From the NCBI GenBank assembly GCA_007922195.1, contig ML681994.1, forward strand, positions 53,044,298 to 53,108,297: a stretch of DNA of 64,000 bases, given 5' to 3'. Positions within the stretch are counted from its first letter, which is position 1, and each line of letters begins with the position of its first letter. The translations under genes and the position numbers were made by a program. Under the pieces are notes generated by a model that had not been told where the DNA came from, searched no databases, and saw only the letters and a program-made list of their open reading frames with translations. The DNA comes from Podocnemis expansa. Its lineage: Eukaryota; Chordata; Testudines; Podocnemididae. Of this stretch, positions 23,569 through 35,580 are shown in pieces.

Positions 23569-24287
23569 GTTCTTCTTCGAGTGCTGCTCGGATACATTCA
23601 GTATTAGGTGTCTACGTGCCACAGCACATGATTGGCCAGAACTTCTTTTAGCCTTAGGCTGTCAGGACAGGGCTAGCAGCCACCGCCCCGTGGCTCCTCC
23701 GCAGTTCCTTTTTTCTGCCCTCAGTGATGGTTATGGAACAGCCTGTTCTTGCTTTATGCAAGGGCCTGTCTCTTTGTTTTGTTTTACATGTATTTTCACT
23801 GGAAGATCTGCCTGTGGACTTCACCGGCGCTCCCACCATGTCCTTCCAACAGAAACCCAAACATGTTGGGAGGGTTTCTTAATGCCTGTGTGAGCTTCAC
23901 CAGGTGCATTATGTTATATTTGCAGGTCTTAAGTGAAGGAGTCAGCAAGGAGAGAAGGGCCTGCAGCTGACGCCAGGAATTCACCGGCTCCGATTTCCGG
24001 CTCTGAAGAAACGCTGCGACCAGACCCAGCACCGGGTGCTTGGTCGGCACCAGAGCCCTCTCAGTGCCACTCTCCAGCTATGAATACAGTGGCGATTGGC
24101 CTCCAACTCGGCACCGTGTGCTCGGTTGGCACTGAAGCCGTTCCAGCGCCGCTCTCCAGCTATGAATACAGCAACGATCAGCCTCCAACTCGGCACTGTG
24201 TGCTTGGTTGGCACAAAGAGCCCTTTCGGCACTGCTCCCCAGCTATGAATACTGCCACGATCAGCCTCCAACTCGGCACTGTGATTA
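23569..24287 (+). mobile_element. LTR-retrotransposon fragment (Gypsy-like?) with 82/83-bp tandem repeats
   Basis: The left edge (GTTCTTCTTCGAGTGCTGCT, then AGGTGTCTACGTGCC) resembles the start of an LTR I remember as common in turtles. The right half contains about three tandem copies of a GC-rich unit starting at 24071, 24153 and 24236 (period 82 then 83), each with CCAGCTATGAATAC, GCCTCCAACTCGGCAC and TTGGCAC words. No gag or pol frame remains. The family name is uncertain. The segment sits between two minus-strand PLE pieces. Open frames on both strands here are composition effects. Confidence 0.55.
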
Positions 24288-24735
24288 GAAGTGATTAGAA
24301 AGTGATTAGCAAGTGATTAGAAGATGGACATGCTCAGCAACTGGGTTTTTTGGTTTGTGATTTTTGATATCAGTTCTATGTTCGTTTGTTGTTTTGCGCA
24401 GGGATTGTTCTGTTTGTCCAATGCAGAAGGTGTTGGGGCATTTCTGGCACATGATGGCATAGATCACATTAGTAAATGAGCAGGTAAATGAGCCTTTGAT
24501 GGAGTAGCAAGCTTGATTAGGACCTGTGATGGTATCTATTGTGCAGATATGTGGGAAGAATTGGCAGCATGGCTTGTTGCAGGGGTGTGTGCCTGCTTTA
24601 ATGTTTCTGTTGTTAGATCTATAGTTGTTGGTGAGTATCTGTTTAAGATTGGGTGGCTGTCTGTAGGCAAGGAGAGGTCTGTCTCCCAAGGCTTGAGAGA
24701 GTGAGGGATCATCTTTTAGAATACGCTGTAAGTCC
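24288..24735 (-). mobile_element. PLE linker and GIY-YIG region, continuing the interrupted element
   Basis: Minus-strand frame 24306-24689 reads LLAYRQPPNLKQILTNNY, GTHPCNKPCCQFFPHI, DTITGPNQACYSIKGSFTC, then SFTNVIYAIMCQKCPNTF and CIGQTEQSLRK. These are the conserved CCHH-like linker and the start of the GIY-YIG nuclease. A short (A/G)TGATTAG repeat lies at its left edge (24285-24322). Confidence 0.9.
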
Positions 24736-24759
24736 TTAATGACTGTAGTCAGAGATGTG

Positions 24760-25132
24760 ACTGGGACATGAAGACTTCAAAGAGAAACAACTGAACTTGA
24801 ATTAATATGTGAATTAAATTCTGTGGAAGCAGGATTGAATCGAGACTATGGGTTCTTTTGCCATTACAAAAGGTAATTTGACTTCAGGCTTCCCAGGGTT
24901 TGAACCTAACAACTGCTCTGATTTGCTGTTATATTACCTGATCCGATGTTTTACACCCCCCTTGTATTTATTTTCATTCCATTCTGTAAATTCACCCATC
25001 TTCGAAGCATCTGACGAAGTGGGATTTTCTCCAATGAAAGCTCATGTGAAAAATAAATGTTAGTCTTTAAGTGCCACACGACTCCTTGGGTTTTTTTGCT
25101 GGACTAGACTAACACGGCTATCCCTTCGGAAA
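24760..25132 (+). mobile_element. PLE 3' tail, right arm of the head-to-head structure
   Basis: The plus-strand PLE text runs from AAGACTTCAAAGAGAAACAA through CATCTGACGAAGTGGGATTT to the 3' end CTAACACGGCTATCCCTTCG. It is a reverse-oriented counterpart of 23426-23568 and of the internal PLE text at 18263-18640. Confidence 0.88.
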
Positions 25133-26654
25133 TTGCATAGATGCAGTCTTTGGACACACAGCCTCAACAATATGAAATAATCTTTTTTGAAAATGCAGCC
25201 AGAAATACAGAAATAACAGCATTCGAATGTGTGCAAACACCGCTGCCTAAAATACAAAATTACCCCATTCATCAGACCAACTTCATGGAATTTGAATTTA
25301 CCTAAGAATGAATGGAAGATTCCTAGATGTGAAAGCAAACTGAATTTATAAATTTAATCCAGTTGCCAGTTCTCTACTTCTGCTCTTCCAATTCTCTAAA
25401 CCAGTTGCTAGTTGCTCCTGAATACTAATACTCTGTTTTTGTCTTTGCAGTCCTTCAAACGTAACCCAATCCCATATGCTTCTCTTCTAAATTCCTAATG
25501 TGGTCTACACCATCTTCTGCGCTTGCCACCATCCTGCAAAGTGCATCTCTATGTTTTATTCATAGTTAAAACCCTTCAAATGTTTTTGTGCATATATATG
25601 TGTGTGTACACACAAACACAAATAAGGGCTACAGCCAAATCCAAGTATCCAGGTATCTATTCATAACTCATATATTATGTGCAGGAACATTCAGAGCCGG
25701 TCGTAGTGTTTTGTATGAACTGGAGGGTGGGGCGGGGAGAGTGTTAAAAAAAAAACTTGTTTTCAACAACAAAACTTTTTGTGGAAAATTGTCAGCTTAC
25801 CAAAATAATTTTCAAAATTTCTAAAATTCACCAGGTTTTGAGCAATAACAAATAAAAAAGCTTGTTTTTGATTAAAAATATTAAAAAATGAATGATAAAT
25901 TTAATGAAAATGGGGAATGAGTTTATTTTGAATCCTTTAAAATGTAACAAATTTGAAATGTTTATAACTTTTTGCAAAATTATTTTTCTGTTTTTGAACA
26001 GTTCTGTGATCTGTCTGTTTCTTTGTGTGTATTTTTGGTATAAGACATGTGAGGGTTAATAAAATAGGTGAGAAACAACAAAAGAACACTATTGACATCT
26101 TGGGAACTTAACTGTCACTTTCAGGATAACAACTTGGAGTCTCTAATAACTTGCACTTTGAAAGATCTTTATGAGTGATAATGTGTTTGCAAATCACATT
26201 ACATAAAAAAATAAAAGCATATGACCTGTCAAGACCAATTTCTAATCCTTTTCTAGGTCATTTAAACAAATAATATTCTTTCTCTAATATTTCATAAAGA
26301 AAAATATGTATCTTAGTTAAGTCCCATTGATAGTCAATGAGCTTTAGACTCCTATATGCATAAAAACCCTTTTGAAAGTGAGGCTTGGGTTCCTAAATCA
26401 GTTATGTGTTGCAACACATGAAATAATTTTTGAAATCTGGACCATGGATACTAAGGTGATGGAAGTCATATAAGTACCTAAAAAAAATAGATCTTAATGT
26501 AATTTTGCAGAATGTTATGGCTTAACTTAGGCTACCTTATGCAAACATAAAAAAGGAACATACATAGTGAAATAGGTTTTTAAAAAATCCAGATCCAAAG
26601 GTTCTGTCAACCTTTTACACCATCAGAAATAAAATACAGGTGTAGTAACTTCTT
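25133..26654. other. Intronic or intergenic sequence with an AT-rich palindromic repeat
   Basis: Mostly unassigned. A TG/AC-alternating stretch lies at 25588-25622. 25745-25990 is very AT-rich with repeated AAAATTTTT-type words, probably an old MITE of the kind also seen near 60630-60980. Confidence 0.4.
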
Positions 26655-27248
26655 TATATAGAATCATAGAAACTAGAAGGGACCAAGAAAGGCCATCAAG
26701 TCCAGCCCCCTGCACTCATGGCAGGACCAAATACTCTCTTACACCATCCCTGAGAGGTGCTCATCTAACCTGCTCTTAAACATTTCCAATGATGGGGATT
26801 CCACAATTCGCCTAGGCAACTTATTCCAGTGGTTAATGCTCTGACGGTTAGGATTTTTTTCCCTAATGTCCAACCTAAACCTCCTTTACTGTAATTTAAG
26901 TTCATTGCTTCTTGTCCTACCATCAGCAGTTAAGAAGAACAGTTTTTCTCCCTCTTCCTCATGACAACCTTTTAGATACTTGAAAACTGTTATCATGTCC
27001 CCTCTGTCTCTGCTTTTCCAGACTAAACCAACCCAAACTTTCAGCTTTCCCTCATAAGTCACGTGTTCCAGACCTCTAATCATTCATTATCCTTTTTTCT
27101 CGGCTTTCTCCATTTTGTCCACATCTTTCCTGAAATGAGGTGCCCAGAGTTGGATGCAGTATTCCAGTTGAGGCCTAATCAGGGTGGAGTAGAGTGAAAG
27201 AATTGCTTCTCATGTCTTCCTTACAATACTCCTGTTAATACATCCCAA
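26655..27248 (-). mobile_element. CR1 LINE 3' end, older subfamily
   Basis: It begins at the left with TAGAATCATAGAAACTAGAA and continues through the C-terminal ORF2 region (minus frame 26886-27083, DMITVFKYLKGCHEEEGEKL then FFLTADGRTRSNELKL). It is truncated near 27248. It lacks the TAG that copies 1 and 2 share, since the corresponding text is GAGGTGCCCAGAG. Confidence 0.92.
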
Positions 27249-27364
27249 AGTTAATACTTCAGAATATGTTTTCCAGATGTGTTTTGTGCTTGCTTATGGT
27301 TCAGTACTACTCAAATTTTGTACTAAACTGTTTTACATACAGTATGTAATAAACCAAAAATGTT

Positions 27365-27595
27365 GAAAGGGAGATAGTGGGCAGCATACTGGACTGGGTA
27401 TCTAGAAACCAGGGTTTTATTTAGAGTGCTCACTGACCTGTTCTGTGACTGTAACCTGTAAGCAAGTCACTTCACAAGTCTGTGTCTCAGTTTCCCCAGT
27501 CTGTGAAATGAAGATAATACCTTTTCTCCATTTTAAAATGCATTGAGAACCATAAATGAAAAGACCTTAGTATTATCATTATTAATTGTTGAAAG
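27365..27595 (+). repeat. MIR SINE (ancient)
   Basis: The order of words is that of MIR: a tRNA-like head (GATAGTGGGCAGCATACTGG), then AGCAAGTCACTTCACAAGTC, CTCAGTTTCCCCAGTCTGTG and AAATGAAGATAATACC, then a degraded core. It is old and non-functional. Confidence 0.8.
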
Positions 27596-29554
27596 GAGCT
27601 CAATTTTCACAATATTTTGTGTCCTGAATGAACAAACACAAGTTGTGATTGAACTTCTTTATTTTGACTAGAGAAGCCTCTCTGAAGTTAACAGTGAAGG
27701 GACCACATTCTGTTGTCTCTTATACTAGTGGTGTAATGGGGAGCAAAATTTGCTTCAGGAAGTAAAATCTTTGCCAAGAGGTAATAAAGTTCACTGTGTG
27801 CATAATATCAATCCAGTAACACAGGAAACATGATGATGTTTATCATTTGAGATTAATATTTCAACAGGATAAAATGGCTCTCTGTGTTAAGGGTCAGGGT
27901 GCACAGAGGTAGCTGCACAGCAGAATCAATAGGAAGAAGCTATCTGAGTACAGTAGTCTGCGCATGGGATCTTCTTGTTGATAGCTGTTGTGGATGAGTA
28001 ACTTGCATAACACACCTTCTACACCTATCTCTTTGTATGGATTAGCTAATTACCTTTGAGACGCACCCCCTTTGTATGTTCCAGTTCTGGTAAACGGCAG
28101 GAACAGCAAGCACCTGTGGTGCTCCCAGGGGAGGACATCTCTACAGTTCTGGGACTGGTTATGTCTTTAGCAATTATACAAGGCAGCCACTTTTTAGAGA
28201 CTGAACAGGATTTACTTTGCTTTCTTTATTGACTTAGAAACCTGCATGATTAGGGCTGATTACTGATGTGAAAATGAAAAGTACAGTGTCTTACACACAG
28301 ATGTGGACACAGCTGCAGCACCTAAACAGTTTTTGGAAAAGTAAGATTAATCCATCAGGTTATTCAGTGTGACATAGGTCTGGTTAATATAACAAATAGA
28401 TATGGTGAGTCGATGGCATTTATTGTGTGCAGGAAATGTTGAACTGTATGTGCTGTAGTAGATTTGCTCTTGCTTTTCTGGTATGGTGAACAGAAAATTC
28501 TATGGGATTCATCAGTTTTTCACACTAACCCAAAAACCGATCTTTGTATTGTTGTCATGCTTTTAACGTAGGGGAGACATGGGAAATAAAGTACAATCTA
28601 TGGTCTTACTTATAGCCCTGCAGCTCCATTAATTTTTTTCTGAATTATTGCAGTAACAATTTTTGGAACATAATATATTTCCACTATAATAATATATTTC
28701 CTCTTTACACAGAGATGGAGAATACCGTGTATTAACAAAATTCAGAATTGCGTAACTTTAAATAGTATAAAAAACAAGGAGTCTGGTGGCACTTTTAAAA
28801 AGTATTTTATTGTTCTTGCTGTTTATTCTGTTCACCAAATGCAAAGGTTATTTTAAAATCTGCATTTTTAATTTAAACTTTTTTTTTCTTGTTTTCCTTT
28901 GGGACGGGTAATTACTTAAGTATGCAATTTCTGTCTAAAGAGCTTTTGAGGAGGGGTTTTGCTTGTCAGGAGGGGTCATAAAATCTGAGAGACAGTAGGC
29001 AGAGAAAAGACCAATTTAGTTCATCAGTTCCATCTCCATACCCCTGTGGAGCTGTTCTATTAAATCTATGACAGTCCCAAACATGTCAGCCACCCCATCT
29101 GCCTGAGAAGTTTTACATACAATCTAATGATCATCATTATCAGGAAAGTTAGCTCTAGTCTAGGAGAAAGGAAGGGGAGGGATTAACCATAGTTTATTTG
29201 TTATAAAGACTAGAGATGTGTAAAGTTAACTCACCTATCAGGCCCTGGCCCAGTCTTGTCATAGAAGAAGCCTTTATTCATACAAGTAATCCTACTGATT
29301 TCAATGAGATCATCTGTGTGAATTGGAATGACACACAAATAAATGTTTGCAGAATTAACTAAACTGATTTCTATCTTGTCATAGTAAGATGCTATTTGGT
29401 TTGTACAAAATAGGAGTTAATTAACAATTTGTCAAAATAATTTTAAAAGCAATGGCTTCCGCCCAGTGTTATCGATTAAAAATAAAACAACCACAGTGTC
29501 ATATAAAATTCCTTTTTCTGCATGGTACTGTCAAATGAGGCATCTACATATAAT
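27596..29554. other. Intronic or intergenic sequence, one tiny PLE relic
   Basis: About 2 kb without a gene. AACAAGGAGTCTGGTGGCAC at 28773-28792 is a PLE 3'-end relic of some 40 bases. 29265-29345 resembles an old interspersed repeat, not identified. Confidence 0.4.
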
Positions 29555-29675
29555 ATAGAATAGAATCATAGGGTTGGAAAAGACTTCGTGAGATCATCCA
29601 GTCCAGCCCCTTGGGGCTTGAACCCAGGCCTGCCTGCATATTAAGCAGAGGTGCTATCCACTATGCTATTTTTCT
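29555..29675 (-). repeat. tRNA-derived SINE with CR1-like 3' tail
   Basis: Minus strand: an A-box region TAGCATAGTGGATAGC, a perfect B-box GGGTTCAAGCC (+ strand 29618-29628), then GGGGCTGGACTGGATGATCT and a CR1-type tail ending in ATTCTAT units. This bipartite build, a tRNA-like Pol III head plus the 3' tail of the partner LINE, is what lets such SINEs use CR1 reverse transcriptase. Confidence 0.85.
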
Positions 29676-32600
29676 GGCTGCTTGAAGTGTCCTACAAGCA
29701 TATAATATATGCTTGAAGTTTCCTACAGGGTTCTCCCCCCCGTAAGTCAGGCTCAAGCACATAGGACCAAATTCAGCACATATATAAGCAGGCACAGCTC
29801 CACTGAGGAGTTTTGATCCCTGGTTCTCGGTTAGATTCCAGTCAAGCACTCAAAGAAAGGGTGGGGGGGACAAAACTTTTTGCCAATAGAAATAATTTCT
29901 AAGGTGGTATCTCCTTAATCAATTGCTGAATTTCCTTGTAATAAGGCAAATGTTTGTGAGAAATCAGTGGGGCTCCATCTAAGCAAAGTGGCATATCCAT
30001 ATGCAATCCCATATGGGATTGGGTCATAAGTGTGGTAGGGATGACATCTGGGCTTTTTGCCCTGCTCTAAGCCATGCATACACCCAGGAGCAACAGACTT
30101 TCACAATAAAGATTCACAGGGGTCATGGACTGCTATTCTTACCCTTAAGATGGAGTGGTCACCTCAGAGCTATTATGCTGGCTCCTTCAAATGAGCAGGT
30201 GCATGAACTTTACCCAGAAGGAAAGTGAATACATATCTTCTCTTAGTTTTTGATAACTGAAATGTCACTTTTGAATTGTACAGGTTATTATTATTCCTTT
30301 GCATTATTCTAGTGCTTGGGGGGGTCTTCTCCTTGAGGTTGATTGGCATAGGAAAGGGGGAAATGCAAGTGATCACAGATATATTTGACACTGAATTGCA
30401 CAACATGGAACTGCTTGAGTTCACTTGGAGATGTTTGACAGGTTTCCTCTTGTATATGAAAATCAGAGAGAGAAGCAAAAATTACCATTACTTCTTGTCT
30501 GTGTTGTTCTGTGATAAAGTAAAGATGTGCAGAGACGGAGACCCTGAAGAACTGGAAGGGAGGAAAAACAGAAAACAAATGGAAAAAGAAATAAACAGGG
30601 AGAACAAGGGAGGATGAGAAGACTAGAAGACCAGTAAAATTCTTCTGTTTCTCTAAATGTGAAAAAGAGAGGCTATTATGGGGGGTGGGATGATTCCCAA
30701 TGTAAGGAGACATACACACGTTAGCTTTTGTTTAGCAAGCAAGCTAAACGCAAAAAAGTGTAGCTGCACCAGCATGATCTGCAGGATTGCCTAACTGTCA
30801 CCAGCACATACCCATCTGAGGTGTTATATATGTATTCGGAGTAGCTTGCCTATCCCACCACTTGTAGCAATCTGGCTGCACTCTGTGTCCACCTCACTAG
30901 CTTGGTGAGCACTGGCAAGAGTATTTTGCCATAGACTAAAACTTATATCCCATCTCTAAGGGTAGCCGTATTCAGAAAGACTTGAAGTCTAGGCCCAAGG
31001 AAATACTGAGGTCACCCACATGCGTATCTTCACAGAGTTTCAGCTCATTTTCCTATCCTGGATCCTATGAAGCAAATACAATATGAGCAAAAAGGCAAAG
31101 TACAAATATGAGCCAAGCAGTAGATCAGTTAATATTTGCTCACGGCTTTCAAGATTTCAGCCCTGAGCAAGTCTTCACGAGTGTTATATACTTACTAAGA
31201 GGGAAGGGCAAAGAAGGTTAATGATAGTACATGATGACATGGCTCCTGTGATAGCTGAATTGGGCATACACTAATAAAAATAAAACATAAAGAAGTGATA
31301 GTGCTAATGAAATCTATGCCTTCCAGACTGCTAAATATACCCTCTCTGGGTAAATTCCTTATGGGAGAGTAACAATATTTTTACAATATTAAAATCACTT
31401 ACAAATAAAAAGTGTCTGAACAATGAAGGAATATTTAGGGGTGGGAAGATATTAATAGGAGGTCTGTGACCATTTGAATAGTAGGGACAATCTTATCCAT
31501 CCTTCCTGCCCTTCTTTCCACCACTCACATACGCTGAAGGTCCCTGGTTTCCGTTCATTAAAGGTGGCAGTAGTCCAAAACATTGTACAGAACAGCTCTT
31601 TCTTGCCCTATCTGTTTGCCTTCCCCAATGAACCCTCATTAAAGAAAAATAAAATTGGCTGCAGCGTCTTAAAGTTCCCCCAAGTGTTTAGTCAACACGT
31701 GAAAAGCTTGCCATGTGTTACAGCATCTGGACCTAACGTAATTCTCAAGAATGCAACATCCATAGGCAGCATTAGGGGCCTAGACTGGATAGGCAAGACT
31801 TAAAATACCAAGCTGGCATTTATGTCCATGAGAACAATGCTGTTAAAATCCCACCTGCATCTTAGAAGATTAAGTGTTAGTATTTCTGCTTATATGTGAA
31901 CTATATTGTTGCTCTGCAGTTGTACATGAGAGAGGAAAAAAAATAAACAAACAGCATTTATCCATTCAGCTGCTCAAAAGAAGGGGAATTTGCACCTTAG
32001 AGCCTGTGGAGATATGATTCAGAAATCACGAGATTGTTGTTAGTTTCCAAGTTTGTTTGTTTCTTTGTTTTTAAAAATAATAATAATACATTTGGTGTTT
32101 AATCAGTTTCTAAGCCTGTAGATATCATGTCTTGAAGAAACTGTGAGAACTAGGAACTTACCCTTTTATAAAAATGAAAGATGAAATTCTACCCTATTCA
32201 TGATAAAATATGAGAGATGACAGCCTGGGAAAGCCTATGAAGTATCTGTGGTCCTCAAATGATAAAGATTAATTTTTTTTGCAAAAGAAAGGCAGTTCAG
32301 GTAATGCATCTTAATCAATAGTAGATTAAATGCAGTCATAAACATGATATTTAATATTGTCTGGTTTCAGTTGGTAGGGTGTTGAAATAGGCTAGTGGAG
32401 AGGGAAAATCAGTACAATCAACTTTGCTCCCTGTCTGTGATGAACAGTGTTGGATAAAACTCAAAGAGCTGAGAAATTCAGTGCAGGTCACCATCCAACA
32501 ATCACAGGTCTCCTGGAGACATCTTAAAGGGGCCTGATTGCTGAAAGTCTAGGGCCCTGCCACGTTTGAGAGCAATTGCACATGTATTTTCCCTCAGAGG

Positions 32601-32791
32601 TCCAGCAAGGGAACCCACTCTCAGGCATCCAGTTCCTCAGCTGTTGCCCTTCTTGGATAGAGGCCCACATTTCACTCCCTTCTGATCAGGAGATTTCCAG
32701 CCTGCTCAGCTCCCTGCCTTCACTGTGTGATTCCCAGCAGAGATAGGCTGGCCAGGCACACCTGCTTGCTTTCTCTTCAAATCTAACAACA
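29676..32791. other. Intronic or intergenic sequence, nothing recognised
   Basis: About 3.1 kb with no supportable gene. The frames at 30276-30617 (113 aa), 30309-30719 and 31474-31803 have no motif I recognise, do not resemble PTPRR, and overlap each other on opposite strands. Confidence 0.35.
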
Positions 32792-33110
32792 GGGGGTACA
32801 TCTACACCACCCATTTCTTTCAGCACCACGTAGAGCAGTGGTTTTCAAACTGGGTTGCAGACCTTCAGGTGCTGGGTCACGGCTCCTACTGCTGCTGCTG
32901 ACAAAAGACTGGAATGCATTGCTCAAAGATGAGAGTGCAAGCATAAATAGTTTATTTTCAACTGGGTCATGGGAAAAAAAATAGCTCCCCTAGCATGGGT
33001 ATAAATAACAGCGTAGCTGGCAAGGCACTGCGAGCAACACACACTCTTCAGGTGTGTCTTATGTACTCAGATTCACACCCTGCAGCTTTCCACTGACTGA
33101 AACCATGCTT
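32792..33110. mobile_element. Harbinger-like MITE interrupted by a hAT-like insertion
   Basis: GGGGGTACATCTACACCACC starts a MITE of the GGGTATGTCTACAC-end type. At 32836 CAGTGGTTTTCAAACTGG starts a hAT-type end, and MITE-like text (GGTATAAATAACAGCGTAGC, CACACCCTGCAG) resumes after about 32998. Boundaries are approximate. Confidence 0.5.
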
Positions 33111-33131
33111 CCACAGCCATGCTGATATTCT

Positions 33132-33238
33132 TAATAGAATAGAATAGAAACATAGAGTTGGAAGGGACCTCGTGAGATGATCAAGTCTGACCCCCTGGGG
33201 CTTGAACCCAAGACCTTCTACATATTAAGCAATAGGTT
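33132..33238 (-). repeat. tRNA-derived SINE with CR1-like 3' tail, second copy
   Basis: Same build as 29555: B-box GGGTTCAAGCC on the minus strand (in + GGGGCTTGAACCCAAG), a GATCATCTCACGAGGTCCC tail and ATTCT units. It is shorter on the tRNA side. Confidence 0.85.
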
Positions 33239-33480
33239 TGTATCCTGCTGCTGCAGTTTTAGCCCTTCACGGAAAACACTTCCCCAGCAGCACAGTCTTT
33301 GGGCTGCAAGGAAAAGACTCTGCCAGCTGCCTTTTGCTGGTGCCTTTCCATGCCTCAGGGAAAGACTATAAGACTGGGAAAGGCTCCGCAATCTCCCTGT
33401 TGCTGGAGTCTTCCCCACAGAGAAAGACTCAGGCAGCAGAGAGCTGCTGAAGCCTTCTCCTTTTACATCCAAGGTCAGAC
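33239..33480. repeat. Degenerate tandem repeat (unit about 50-60 bp)
   Basis: Three to four loose copies of a unit with GAAAAGACTC, GCTGCC and TTGCTGGAG words start near 33310, 33358 and 33420. The overlapping 70-95 residue frames on both strands here are composition artefacts. Confidence 0.45.
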
Positions 33481-33772
33481 TGTTACAGCAAATCAAAGCA
33501 GTTGTTTAAATTCAAACAATGGAGAACTGCATTCAGGTGGTTTCTTAGTTTCTGTGAGAGTGTATATGCTGTTCCACACTGTATGAATTTAGACAACTGC
33601 TTTGATTTGCTAGCAGTCTGAGCAGATCCTATGACTTACACTTCCCTGAATTTATTTTCCTAACATTCTGTAAGTTCCTCACCTTCAAGCATCTGACAAA
33701 GTGGGATTTTGCTCCCATGAAAGCTCATGCGATAAACTTCTTCATCTTTAAAAGTGCCACAGGACTCGTTAT
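33481..33772. mobile_element. Head-to-head PLE pair
   Basis: The left part (33481-33535) is minus-strand PLE internal text (ACAGCAAATCAAAGCAGTTG). The right part (about 33570-33772) is plus-strand text with its inverse (CAACTGCTTTGATTTGCTAG) continuing to the 3' end (CATGAAAGCTCATGCGATAA, GTGCCACAGGACTCG). The left arm is truncated before its 3' tail. Confidence 0.8.
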
Positions 33773-33980
33773 TTAGTTTGAACCAATATATGTGACCCTT
33801 TCCAAAGGATGACCTCAAATGGCTGATAACAAAGGAGATCCTTTAGCATCCCCCTCCCACTAGAGAAACTGCATGCAGTACCACAATAACACATACCAAT
33901 TGTATTTTAATACACTGTACCCCAAAAGTACTAACCCTAATTCAATAAGGTTTAACAATTCAAAAGAGTTTAAGGTCACC
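33773..33980. other. Unassigned sequence
   Basis: No gene or repeat recognised. Confidence 0.3.
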
Positions 33981-34170
33981 AGATAGCAAGTATGGTTAGG
34001 GCACTCACCTAGGAGATCTAGGTTCAAATCCCTAGAACACACCCAAAACTGATTTTTCAATTAACCAAAAATTCTGAAAACATTCAGATTCAGCTCAACT
34101 CAAAACTGATTTTTTTTCAGAACTGCCAAGAAACTGAAAAATCAATTATTCAGCTAGCTCTAGTCCCATG
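33981..34170 (+). repeat. tRNA-like SINE head followed by an AT-rich palindromic segment
   Basis: TATGGTTAGGGCACTC (A-box-like) and TCTAGGTTCAAATCCCTAG (B-box) sit at tRNA spacing at 33992-34037. The following 34070-34165 carries AACTGAAAAATCAATTATTC and CAGCTAGCTCTAG, the ends of a frequent old MITE. Not a working tRNA gene: the acceptor stem does not pair. Confidence 0.5.
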
Positions 34171-35384
34171 CAAGGACAGAGGGATGTGAAAATAAAAGTG
34201 TATTTCTCAGAAAGAAAAAGTTTGAGTTTGAGCAAAGATTCAGGAAGATTCCTAATTTAATCATAATGTTTTACTCATAATGTTTAACTATTTTCAAAAC
34301 TGTGAAAATATGCATGCAAGAAATATAGCAAGTCAATAGTGTCAGATTCTTCCCTTTAAATTTTCTAAGACCTGTGAAGGGCTTTGGTAGTATGGTTCCT
34401 ATTAAAGTCAAAGAGAGTCTAGTGGCTAAAAGTAACCTATAGTTTTGATCTTGCCTAGTACATAAAAGAAAAAGTCATCATATATTTTCCATCAAGAATT
34501 AGTTTATAATTGTGGATAAAAATTTTGTTGCTCCTCCTGACATATTCCTTCTTTACATCATTTTACAGAACTACAACAGGAATTTAAATTTCAGTAACTG
34601 CAGGTAGTTTGAGTGAATTGAAACTGACTACACAGACCTATAAGACCCCTTTTACCAGAGAAGAAGGGAAAGACAGTACATGCTTCCTTGTGCTTCAGAA
34701 TTTACACAGACAGTACCTAAAGGCTCCATAATCAGAGATTTAAAATACTCCACTTACTGAATTGTAACGGGCTGTACTGAATATGCTCAAAAGAGCCCAT
34801 TACTGTGAATATTACAGGTCAACCTTGGGAGGTTGAAACGAGATATGATTGCTGTAGTCATGCTGTGCGTAAAAATTATACTGTAGATAATAGTACCCTT
34901 TCTTTCTCTTAGACCAAAAGAAGAAAGTCTTTGGTTTCTGTACATTTAATAAGAATAGGCTGGACAATTTAGTGCACTAATCATCACATATTTCTCAAAA
35001 GAATGAGAGGGTTAAAATGGTCCAGATGAACTTTCTCTGTCCCCCTAAGGTCCCATCTGTCTGTGTATTGTCTTTTCCCTTTGCAGCAGATCATTTTTGT
35101 CAACTCTATGGAATATATTTCAGGGATAATGAGAGAAAAATGAGGCAGAAAGGGCTTAGAAATCTAATGTTCCAGTGGCTTTGAAATGCACCCCAGCTGA
35201 TCCTTTTAAGAAGCTTGACATCATTTTATTCTCATTTCAAATCCAGGCTTTAGGGAAATGCAGAACCAAATTAAGGAAGGACAGAAACTAACTTTTCATG
35301 GCTCAGTCAAGGATGGCTCTGAAACAAGTTGTAAACTTCTATGTTTCTTGGATATGTTTGTGGCCCCCATTACCACGGTATCTC
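34171..35384. other. Intronic or intergenic sequence, nothing recognised
   Basis: About 1.2 kb without a supportable feature. Confidence 0.35.
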
Positions 35385-35580
35385 GTGGTTTTTAGTGTGT
35401 TTAACCCCCACAATGCCTCTATGAGATAGAGAATTTACCGCCATTTTATGGATGGCAAAGTGAGGCACAGATTAGGTCACACAGGAAGTCTGACTTGCCC
35501 AGTGCCACTCTAGAAGTCTGTAGTGGGGCAGGAAACTGAACCCAAGTCTTCCAAGAACAGGTCTGAGACATCTCAGAGAA
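35385..35580 (-). repeat. MIR SINE (ancient)
   Basis: Reverse-complement MIR text: CCTCTATGAGATAGAGAATT, GATGGCAAAGTGAGGCACAG, GGTCACACAGGAAGTC and GAAACTGAACCCAAGTC in the expected order. Confidence 0.75.

Noticed and set aside
24071..24287. Regularly spaced repeats that could suggest a CRISPR-like array
   Set aside because: The whole 82/83-base unit is repeated, with no unique spacers, and the DNA is vertebrate.
23546..24298. Frames of 115 and 121 residues
   Set aside because: They lie in PLE and LTR-like repeat DNA with tandem units; no protein similarity recognised.
30276..30719. Frames of 113 and 136 residues on opposite strands
   Set aside because: They overlap each other, show no known motif and have no splice context.
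33981..34040. Possible tRNA gene on the plus strand
   Set aside because: A-box and B-box words only; no acceptor stem and no terminator.
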